Shown here: in pieces, positions 55,740-64,000 of the stretch | Position numbering within the stretch: the first letter of the stretch is position 1 | How the letters are laid out: every line of letters begins with the position of its first letter | Origin: Aurelia coerulea | Taxonomy: Eukaryota > Cnidaria > Scyphozoa > Semaeostomeae > Ulmaridae | Direction of reading: 5' to 3' | Assembly (NCBI GenBank): GCA_039566865.1 | Contig: CM076955.1 | Coordinates: 9,054,501-9,118,500 of the forward strand | DNA: 64,000 nt | The notes under the pieces: model-generated | Told to the model about the DNA's origin: nothing | The model's input: the letters and a program-made list of their open reading frames with translations, nothing else | The model's database searches: none | Position numbers and translations under genes: made by a program

Positions 55740-57125
55740 TTGCTAGTTGTAATCGTAGATCCCAGGCTTGACGTTCCTTTCCGTGGCAACAAATCTGCGC
55801 TCCTCACATGAATCAGCAACAGACAGTTTCGGTGAGGCATCGGCGACTCTTAGAAATGGTTTATCTCCCATTACTGTTGTTTTGTTGGCATTGAAACCTT
55901 TCTTGGGTGTTCTTGCCCTCGTTCTTATAACATCATTTGCCGTTTGATTGGTCTGGCCCCCAGTGACAACATGTCTCGCACGAGCGCACTGTGTACTCAG
56001 ACCTTCACCATTTGACCACTCTTGTTTATCATTCAAGCAGCTCCCCAGGGACGATCTTTCTCTGTCAGCTTTTCTTTTTGTTCACCTCTACTTCTGTCTT
56101 CAAAATCTGCAAGTAAACTAAACCTGTTTTTGCAAATAACTTGCGTTGGGACTTGTTGTTGTTGTTGTTGTCTTGCTGTTTGTCTTGGGAACTTCCAGGG
56201 ATTCTCCAACCGACCTGATTTCTTTTGTTCTTCCATATGGGTACTTTCTTTCAATTTTTCCATACCAGGTTGGCTTATCTGTTTTTAATTTTCATTATTT
56301 CCATAAACATCTTTAATCAAAATTTCCTTTATTTCAGAATTTTCCAACTTCAATGCTAAATTTTCATCAGATAAGGCTTTGTTTTCTTTCTCCAACAACC
56401 AGATTTTTGCCAACATTTCCTGAAAATCTTTATCTTTAATTTGCCTTGCATTCTTTCCCTCTGATTCCTGTTTATCTAATCTATTTAGGATGCCTGAAAT
56501 CTGTCTTTCTAGAAAAATAACTCGTTGCTTCGTATCATCTGAAAACGATTCCTTCTCTGCAATGAAACTTTTTTGTGTATTCTTTCTTTTTAAATTAAAA
56601 CCATCTTCATTCTGTAAAATTTCACCCTTTTCACTCCCAAACTTTTGACCACAAACTGAGCCACCTTATAAACATGTTATGTCTGTCTCTAAATCTGATT
56701 CACTCTCGCCATGACAAGACAAACTTTCACTGTCATCGCTGTCCCCCTCTTCTGCTGAGATTTCAATACAGTTTTCTTGTCTCGCGGCCTTATCAGTCAA
56801 TTCTGTTCTTAGTTCCAATAATCTCTCTTCGTCGTTCGATATTTTTCTAATTTTGCCATTTTGCGCCTCTTGTTTATGCTCGTGACTGGACTCTGAGTCA
56901 GAGGGCCTAATTTCACACGCGTTCGAAGGCCTTTCACGAAGACTCGATACTTTACCTGTTTTCGTTTCTGTTTTCCGAGGATAGTCCAGGTTCGTCTTGG
57001 AGCATGTCGACAAAGAAGGATTCCTTATCTCGTTTGACTTTAACGTATATTGATTTAGATTTAATAAGCGAATCAAGAGAACTTGTTGTGTCTTCAGCAC
57101 TTAGGCCATATTCTCTTTCAGCAAA
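55740..57125 (-). pseudogene. LINE ORF1 fragment, F4-like
   Basis: The minus-strand order matches the F4 ORF1. An N-terminal helix-rich domain ends in KVKRDKESFFVDM, followed by an acidic stretch (SAEEGDSDDSESLS). A coiled coil (LEKENKALSDENLALKLENS) lies in a non-ATG frame at about 56280-56640, then a Gln/basic region (RQTARQQQQQQVPTQ). The first SGNH block is degraded (KTTVMGDKPFLRVAD, with the Ser of GDS replaced). The fragment stops within the esterase domain. At least three frame breaks are present. It is preceded directly by the 3' end of the F2 LINE. Confidence 0.7.
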
Positions 57126-57381
57126 CTTTACGATAGTCATTTCATTTCATTTCATTTTTCATTCATTTCATTTTTAATTATTTATACACGGTGGCCCCAT
57201 CAATCAACGACTGCTTTACAGGGGGCCGTGTTAAAAAGCTTACAAAATTAACAATACTTTACTAAAATAACCTAATTACAAGTGATAAAATCTAAAAAAT
57301 CTAACTAGAATACTTATGATAAAAAATTAAAAAGAGTAAAATCAAAACTGGTGAATGGAACGAAAAATCACAATCAAATGG

Positions 57382-59010
57382 TCAAGCAGAAGGCTGCAGA
57401 TGGTTTTTTAGTTGGCATTTAAACGAATTAAGCGAATTTGCTTGTTTTATATCCAACGGAAGCTGATTCCAAGTTCTAGCGCCACGAAAAGATATCGCTT
57501 TTTGTCCTTTGCAGGTTGTCATCCTTGGGATATAGAGATCAGTGGCTGCATTTCGCAAGCTAATATCAATATTTCGGTCAGAATTTTTTGTGAACAAATC
57601 AGAAAGATAGCTAGGTGCAAGGCCAGTTATTGCTTTATACGTAACCGTAGCTGTTTCACTTTTAATCATATCACTGACAGTAAGCCATTTAAGGTTCTTA
57701 ATCAAAAGGGTCGCAGATGTATCATAACTGCTATTTGAGACAATCCTTGCAGCTCGATTTTGCAATTTTTGCAGAGCTTGCAATCTAGCTTCGCCACAGC
57801 TTCCCCATACAGAGCAACAGTAGCGAAAGTGTGGCTCGACAATGCCTCGGTACATTTGTATCAGAGTAGGTTTCGGTACGAATTTCTTAGCATACTTGAG
57901 AAAACCTAAAGCACGAGATACTTTGCCACATAAGACTTTCATGTGCTGATTCCAGTCAAGATTACTGTCAAGTTGAACACCTAAATATTTCACATTGTTA
58001 ACTTGATTTATGTCAGAGCCTCCAATAGAAAAAGTTGGAGAATCTACTTTCTTTTCAGCAATCTTCTTCAGGTTTGGTTGGGAACCTATAACCATCGCTT
58101 GCGTCTTTACAACATTTAACGACAGTTTGTTATTAAGCTCTTCGATGTTTTTAGAGGCATATGAGATGCTAGTATCGTCAGCATACATTGTCAGATTACA
58201 TTTATTGAGTGCCAAAGGAAGATCATTAATGTAGATTAGAAAAAGGAGTGGTCCTAAGCACGATCCCTGAGGAACACCACAATCAATATCGTGCAAATCA
58301 GAACATGCACCATTAACCTTACAGAACTGACATCTGTTTTCTAAGTAAGATTGGAACCATAAATATTCGAGGCCGTCAATGCCATATTTCTTCAGTTTCG
58401 CGAGAAGAATTTGATGATTGACCGTGTCAAATGCTTTCTTAAGGTCGATGAAGACCATAGCAGTGTATTTTCCATTATCTATATTGACGTACCAATCATT
58501 TGTATTGTTTAAAAGGGATGTAACTACAGAATGCAAACTCCTAAAACCGGATTGATGCGAAAAAAGATGCTTATTTCCGTCCATATACTCATAAAGCTGA
58601 TTGTAAACCAACTTTTCAAACACCCTTGATAAAAAAGGGAGAACTGATATGGGTCTGTAATTTGAGCGATCATTCTGTTGGCCACTTTTAAATATAGGGG
58701 CAACTCTTGCAATTTTCCAACTATCCGGGAAAACACCAGTAGCTAAAGAGAGATTAAACATGTCGCAAAGAGAATCGGCCAAGATTGGAAGTCCAGCTTT
58801 CAAGAAAAAGTTGGCAATGCCATCAGGCCCAGATCCCATAGATGATTTGAATTTTCCAAAGACCTTTTCGACCTGACGTGTATCCACGGGCTTAAAGTGG
58901 AACTTAGTATTTTCTTTATTGACAGAATATTCATTTCCCAAAAGAGGATTTACCGTATCCGGTATTTTGTCACTGAGTTTTTTACCAATGCCACAGAAAA
59001 AATTATTCAT
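57382..59010 (-). pseudogene. LINE F2 reverse transcriptase
   Basis: 542 open codons: SMGSGPDGIANFFLKAGLPI, RSNYRPISVLPFLSRVFEKL, VFIDLKKAFDTVNHQILL, CGVPQGSCLGPLLFLIYIND and TMYADDTSISYAS (active site intact), and a full C-terminal domain ending NHLQPSA. Compared with the 26-kb copy, about 18 residues following the YADD block (a segment containing YWLKEWLQGN) are cleanly missing in frame, between ELN and NKLSLNV. That deletion would shorten the RT palm-thumb junction. Confidence 0.88.
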
Positions 59011-59050
59011 GGATTCAGCGATAGCCTTATTGTCAAATATTGTTTCACCC

Positions 59051-60337
59051 TCAACACTTAGACATGAAACATGAGTAGTCTTGGATTTTTTTGTTTAGAA
59101 CTTGGTTAATAATTTTCCATGACCCCTTAACATCACCAGCATAAGACGAAATCTTCTTTGTGAAAAACTCACGCTTCAGGTCCAAGTTCAACTTGTTAAC
59201 TCTGTTACGTAACTGCCTATAAGCTTGCATCAAAATTTGGGATTTGGATCTAACGGCCTGTTTACGTAGTCTGTCACGTGTGGCAGACATAGTCTGAAAC
59301 TCCTTAGTCAGCCATGGGGAAAATTTCTCAGACACACGTTTATTACGCATCGGAGCATGCTTCTCAAGAATGAGTGAGAATATAAGGGACCATTGCTTAA
59401 CAATTTTATTAATGTCGTCAGTATTGGAAACAATACCTTTCCAGTCTACTGAAAGTAAGTCATTCAAAAACTCAGTTTTATTGAAGTTTTTCAGACTTCT
59501 TGTAGAAATATTTTTGTGCTGTTTCTTTACAGAGCCACGGAATTTTCTAATACAATACACCAAATAATGGTCACTAATGCCAAGAGGGTGAACTCCTGAA
59601 ATAACAATATTTGACTTATTGTTAGTAGCCACATGGTCTATTAACGTGGATGAGGAGATTGTCTCTCTTGTGGCTGTTACTATAAGCTGATGGAGTCCAA
59701 AAAGATTATAAATATCTAGCAATCGATTTGAGTGAGACGGTAAATTTGGTGCACCTTCAGGTCGTTGGGTAGGGTAGTTCGACAAGATGTCACAATTAGT
59801 GTCGCCAAGGAGAATGATCTCTTTACCTTCCCTCTCTAAAAACTCTAAGGTTTTCTCAATTTGATCAAAAATCTCACTCGACGCATCAGGAGGTCGATAC
59901 CATGCCAGTACAATAAAAGGAGCAGAGCGAGCTGGCTTAATTTCTACACACAATATCTCTAATGAAGAATTTGGGAGATCACTGCGAACAGTACACTTGT
60001 CCATAAGAGAGTCCTTGATATAAAGAGCAACACCACCGCCGTTGCGGTTGCGATCACATCTCTGTATGGAATATCCTCCAATGCTGACTAGATCGTCATG
60101 AACATTTTTATCTAGCTTAGTTTCATTTATCGCCAAAATATGAGTTCCTAAATCTTTTGACAAACTACGAATCTCGTCAATGTGCAATAGAAGGCTATTC
60201 ACATTAGTCTTTCTGTCAGGGCGTTTCTTTTTTATGTTTCTAATTTCATCAATTGAGTTCAAGACAATCAAATTGCTTGCACAATGTGCCATCTGAAAAA
60301 TTAAGCCATGCCAATAAGATATCTGGGTATCTTTCAA
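59051..60337 (-). pseudogene. LINE F2 APE-type endonuclease
   Basis: 428 codons with the complete motif set: NVNSLLLHIDEIRSL, AINETKLDKN, RNRNGGGVALYI, VLAWYRPP, ILLGDTNCDI, STLIDHVATN and GISDHYLVYCI (catalytic His kept). The basic linker ends in WKIINQVLNKK. A one-base change in an A run just after LNKK shifts the frame, so endonuclease and RT are no longer joined although both are otherwise whole. Confidence 0.87.
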
Positions 60338-60340
60338 AGA

Positions 60341-60680
60341 ATCAAATCACAGCAAGGTGCTAGTCACAAAAACGCGTCCGATCATCACAGCTACAGCATC
60401 TACAGCGTCAGAGCAAAGGCCATTTTTCGTCACAATTTCATACTTTTCCTCGATGTTTCCGACTTATTACATTGTATGTTATGGATCAAAATCAGCTGAC
60501 ATGCAGTCATAGCTGTCGGACTCAGTTTCCATAAGGAGACAAGAGAGTGTTTGTAATAAACTGTATCTGATAATTTATGCAAAACAAAACGGCGCCCAAA
60601 TGGCCACTTTTGCGGCAACCGGTACCAGGGCCAACATCGATGACATAAAGAAGACAATGGTGGGCCTGGGAACGAGGTTG
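60341..60680. other. unassigned sequence
   Basis: No recognised gene. It could contain the 5' UTR of the F2 LINE. Confidence 0.4.
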
Positions 60681-60682
60681 CT

Positions 60683-61146
60683 GAAAAAGTTGACCCTATT
60701 TAGGCCTAATATGCTGGGATTCCTAGCATACCAATCAGAAGGCGAGATTTGGCAAAGAACAATCAGTTTCGAACCTTCAATTCGATTGACGCAGCTTACT
60801 AAATTTGAAGGAAGTTGCTGCAGCAGGTACTTGAAGATTTCTCTGGCATGTCTTGGTTTTAAAAACATGGAATTGCAGCATTAAAAGACTTATTTTGCAC
60901 TCACCCGGTAAAGTGAACTTTCTTCTTCAGATGAATACCAAGTTTTGTTGATTAAGTGTCTGCTTACCGTGGTTTCTATCGCATTTCCTTCCTGAGGAGT
61001 GACCGTTGAACAGAGCCGAAGCAGTCGTTCGATCCAGATTCGATCAATCGAATGCAGAAGATAGGGCCAGGTTTTTAACTGTTTCATTATGAGTCCCTGT
61101 GAGCAAGGTACCGCAGGGATACAAGGGACTCATCGTCATAAGTCTA
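60683..61146 (-). mobile_element. MULE-like element, partial
   Basis: Read in inverse, it starts TAGACTTATGACGATGAGTC and CCTTGTATCCCTGC and follows the 30873-31968 element without that copy's inner insertion (GATCGAATCTGGATC, then CACGGTAAGCAGACACTTAA). It ends before the second terminus, near the segment equivalent to 31880. It shows the uninterrupted form of the outer element. Confidence 0.7.
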
Positions 61147-61560
61147 ATGAAATATACCAGGAAATAGCATAAGCATTCCTTGAATCATTCTGAAAATTTC
61201 GTACTGTTACATGGTGTAGTTTTTTTTGTGGAAATATTTTTAATCAAGGTGTTTTTGGTCGGGAGCTGTTCATTGTTGGGTGTTTCCCCGTCGGAATGCA
61301 GATTGTAGTGAGTGACAACAGATAACTTTTCTGCCCTTAAAAACATCTTCCGGAACTAATGAAATATACCAGGAAATAGCATAAGCATTCCTTGGATCAT
61401 TCTGAAAATTTCGTACTGTTATATGGTGTTGTTTTATTGTAGAATTATTTTAAATCAAGGTGTTATTTGTTCGGGAGTTGTTCGTTGCTGGGTGTTCCTT
61501 CAGCGGAATGCATATGAAGAGATAGATAAACTTGGAAATATTGTAGGAAATATCATCAAA
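61147..61560. repeat. tandem repeat J, two units of about 216 bp
   Basis: Each unit begins ATGAAATATACCAGGAAATA and holds GCATAAGCATTCCTTGRATC, AATTTCGTACTGTTAYATGG and AATCAAGGTGTT. The second unit diverges at its right end. A third copy lies at 37426-37600. Confidence 0.85.
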
Positions 61561-61901
61561 TTCAACGTTTTCGTTGAAACTGACTTCTGCTTTCCATCTA
61601 TGCTTGTTTCTTAAATGTGAATTAGGTGATAGAAAATTGTACGTGACATAATTTGGTTGACTAAAGGACTGAACTAGCTTCGAACATTCCGCACAAAAAG
61701 GCCATCATTATATTTCCGCTACGGAGGGCTTTGGCCAGCGGTATACAAAATTCCTTCATCTTTATAGCCAATTGTCAATGTGGTCAAGGCCACTTTCTAT
61801 TGCAAAATATATTTATATTATCATAAGTGCCATTGTGACCACGCTATTAATTAGACACCATTGGATGAAGATATTCAAGTGTCTGAGACTGAAAAAGTTG
61901 C
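61561..61901. other. unassigned sequence
   Basis: No gene or element recognised. Confidence 0.4.
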
Positions 61902-61905
61902 TTAA

Positions 61906-62352
61906 CCCTATCCAGACTGGGGGGGGGCTCATTCAGCCCCCCCCCCACCTACTTAACTGAGCACTGCTCCAAATTGGTTCAACGAACCAGGAAATGATTT
62001 TTTTACTTTTAGTTTCTATCCTTTTGAAGTGTGAATTTGTGTGAAATTTTGAAAAAAAAATTTAGGGGGCCGGGGGGTGGCTGTTTTTTTCAGAGTGGTC
62101 GGGGCCAACTTTTAGGTAAGCTGCTTATGGATGTAATTCCAGATCACCTCATAGTCCTTTGATAATATCGTTTTTCATTTGTGAACTTATAATCTGTAAG
62201 GTCTCTTTAATTTTTTCCAAGAACAATAGAACAATTATGTGTCACGTGACTTCATCAATGATGTCATCTTTAAGAAAATGGCAAAAATTAGTTCGCGGAC
62301 TTTCTGCAAGGATATTTCGAACCCAAATGTTTTACAGCGGCAATAAATAGAT
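61906..62352 (-). mobile_element. piggyBac-like element, copy 3, partial
   Basis: It starts CCCTATCCAGACTGGGGGGG after TTAA (61902-61905) and follows the complement of copy 1 (TTCAACGAACCAGGAAATGA, ACTTTTAGGTAAGCTG, GTCACGTGAC). It is cut at about 62352 by the F5 LINE, so only about one third is present in this window. Confidence 0.75.
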
Positions 62353-62354
62353 TA

Positions 62355-64000
62355 AAAGAGGGGAGATATTTCCGCAGGTGTGCCCCAGGGCTCCATTCTA
62401 GGTCCTTTGTTTTTCCTTGTGTATATAAATGACCTAGCTGTAGGCTTGAAGTGCAATGTTAAGTTATTTGCTGATGACACATCATTGTTTACAGTGGTAG
62501 GAGATTCCAATACAGCTGCAAATGACATGAACCATGACTTGAACTTGATAAGTCGGTGGGCTCACGCTTGGAGAATGTCCTTTAATCCTGATCCGCAGAA
62601 ACAAGCTTTTGAATTAACATTTTCAAGGAAAAAGTTCGAAATTGATCATCCTGTGATTCTTTTTAACAACGTACCTGTCAAGAAAGTAAATGAACACAAA
62701 CATTTAGGAATTATCCTGGACTCAAAGCTGTCTTTTTCAGCTCATATCAAATCAGCGATCTCTAAAACGAGAAAGGGCATTGGTTTGCTAAAATATCTCT
62801 CCAAATACTTGCCAAGGCATACCTTAAATGAATTATATAAGCTCTATGTTCGACCCCACCTAGACTATGGTGATGCCATTTACCATATTCCTGCCAAAGT
62901 ATGTGAATTCAGTCAACATATTATTATACCAAATTTAATGGAAAAGCTAGAGTCCGTACAGTATTCTGCTGCCTTAGCTGTGTCAGGTACATGGAGGGGT
63001 ACATCTCGAGAGAAGCTGTACGCAGAGCTTGGTTGGGAGTCACTGAGTTCCCGAAGATGGAGTAGACGCCTTACCTTGTTCTACAAGTTTATAAATAATC
63101 TTAGTCCTGAGTATACAGTTGATCCAATTCCCCCTCTTCATCAGTCGCAGTACCGTCTCCGCGGACAGGATGTCATTGGGCGATTAAAGGCAAGGACAGA
63201 AAAATTCAAGTCTTCGTTCTATCCAAACTGTTTATGCGAATGGAATAAGCTTGAGCCTGAATTGAGACTTGCACCCTCTATTGCTGTTTTTAAGAAAAAG
63301 CTCTTATCAATAATCCGTCCCCCTGCAAAATCTGTATTTGGAATTCACGATCCCACAGGATTATCCTACCTAACACAACTCAGGGTTGGTCTCAGCAAGT
63401 TAAATCTCCATAAATTCAAGCATAATTTCAGAGATACCATAAACCCAATGTGCCCAACAAGCGATGGCATTGAAGACACGGAGCACTTTTTGTTGCTCTG
63501 CCCTTCTTTTGATGTTCAACGACAAAATCTTCTCGCTGGAATTGTTGAATTATTACGACCATATGTACAAATCACCAATCTTTCAAATCATTCTTTGACG
63601 CAGCTTTTATTGTATGGTGATGAAGACCTTTCTAATGAGTTGAACAGAAATGTACTCGAATTAACTTTACGCTTCATCCACGAAACTGGTCGGTTTGATT
63701 AAGATCTATTGAGAATTTAGCCATGCCCTAAGCAATCACCAAGTCCCGTACCGTTAGTGTTCTTTTCCTTGTAAATTCTGTTTCACATCAGATGGAGGCA
63801 TTTTACTTGCCTAAATTTACACCAAATGAGTTGCACTCATTGCATCTACAAATTCATCGCAACACTGACCTGACATCTGGAGTGAAACTGAATCCAGTAT
63901 AGTATCCTTTAATTTATAAATTGTTCGTAGTGTGATTGTATACGGTTTAACGTTTCATGTTTTTAGATATTGGCCATGGGGTAGTCGTAGTCTTTTGCTC
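62355..64000 (+). mobile_element. LINE, family F5, 5'-truncated, running off the window
   Basis: It starts in motif B of the reverse transcriptase and includes the whole C-terminal domain and a 3' UTR of at least 300 bp. The 3' end lies beyond the window. Confidence 0.87.
62380..63702 (+). CDS. LINE F5 reverse transcriptase, C-terminal two thirds
   Basis: 440 open codons. It begins MPQGSILGPLFFLVYINDL (motif B) and has VKLFADDTSLFTVV (FADD active site) and NEHKHLGIILDSKLSFSAHI. There is an extended C-terminal domain with RRWSRRLTLFYKFINNLSPE, PNCLCEWNKLEPELRLAPS and EDTEHFLLLCPSF (a Cys/His cluster with HxxxC spacing). The first RT blocks and the endonuclease are absent through 5' truncation, so the ATG is internal. 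The second member, at 32.3 kb, is shorter still. Confidence 0.85.
   Translation: MPQGSILGPLFFLVYINDLAVGLKCNVKLFADDTSLFTVVGDSNTAANDMNHDLNLISRWAHAWRMSFNPDPQKQAFELTFSRKKFEIDHPVILFNNVPVKKVNEHKHLGIILDSKLSFSAHIKSAISKTRKGIGLLKYLSKYLPRHTLNELYKLYVRPHLDYGDAIYHIPAKVCEFSQHIIIPNLMEKLESVQYSAALAVSGTWRGTSREKLYAELGWESLSSRRWSRRLTLFYKFINNLSPEYTVDPIPPLHQSQYRLRGQDVIGRLKARTEKFKSSFYPNCLCEWNKLEPELRLAPSIAVFKKKLLSIIRPPAKSVFGIHDPTGLSYLTQLRVGLSKLNLHKFKHNFRDTINPMCPTSDGIEDTEHFLLLCPSFDVQRQNLLAGIVELLRPYVQITNLSNHSLTQLLLYGDEDLSNELNRNVLELTLRFIHETGRFD

Larger units (their letters stand above)
57130..60340 (-). mobile_element. CR1-like LINE, family F2, endonuclease + reverse transcriptase
   Basis: One frameshift away from an intact ORF2. 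No ORF1 lies upstream of 60340. The 3' end carries a CACGGCCCCCTGTAAAGCAG motif and ends in ATGAAATG-type repeats. The copy at 25.9-27.7 kb is its relative. Confidence 0.88.

Overview
The window is animal (metazoan) nuclear DNA: A+T-rich, intron-containing and dominated by transposable elements. The retroelement mix (CR1/L2-like LINEs whose first ORF carries an SGNH esterase, a Penelope-like element with a GIY-YIG nuclease, a BEL/Pao element, many TIR/MITE families) and the microsatellite-tailed retrocopies fit a marine invertebrate. An anthozoan cnidarian is my best guess, but this is inference and no marker here settles the species.

One host gene is visible, on the minus strand. Five short exons (29641-29775, 18458-18574, 17966-18044, 10236-10297, 7263-7346) join in frame through GT/AG sites into the TBC (Rab-GAP) domain of a small G protein signaling modulator 3 (SGSM3)-like protein. 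The first of them carries both catalytic fingers. The exons span 22.5 kb for only 477 coding bases because the introns are packed with transposons. I could not find the upstream (N-terminal) or downstream (SH3/RUN) exons in this window.

Layout. 0-5.7 kb: a non-autonomous piggyBac-like element, AAT microsatellites and a decayed Penelope-like element preceded by a Ulp1-type protease fragment. 7.5-13.5 kb: a series of TIR/MITE elements with recognisable target duplications. 13.8-17.8 kb: a GAT microsatellite, a tRNA-derived SINE, and a LINE copy split by an internally deleted BEL/Pao element that creates an in-frame LINE-BEL chimera. 18.6-22.8 kb: LINE fragments, a mariner-like element holding a LINE and a SINE, and a second MITE. 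23.5-29.6 kb: three or four LINE copies in both orientations, ending 58 bp from an SGSM3 splice donor. 30.8-36.0 kb: a deep nest (inverted arms, MULE-like element inside MULE-like element, piggyBac-like copy holding a LINE, which holds a MITE, plus a hAT MITE). 37.9-39.0 kb: a duplicated C-rich minisatellite block. 39.0-44.4 kb: a nearly intact LINE (ORF1 + ORF2) broken by one TIR insertion that replaces the reverse transcriptase active site. 44.8-60.3 kb: minus-strand LINE copies of three families. 60.7-64.0 kb: MULE-like, tandem-repeat, piggyBac-like and LINE pieces running off the window.

The LINEs fall into at least five families by protein similarity: F1 (23.5, 28.1, 28.5 and 49.7-53.7 kb), F2 (26-27.7 and 57.1-60.3 kb), F3 (19.4 and 44.8-46.9 kb), F4 (39-44.4 kb, plus an ORF1 fragment at 55.7-57.1 kb) and F5 (32.3-33.9 and 62.4-64 kb). 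Insertion order can be read from the nesting. No tRNA, rRNA or CRISPR gene is seen.
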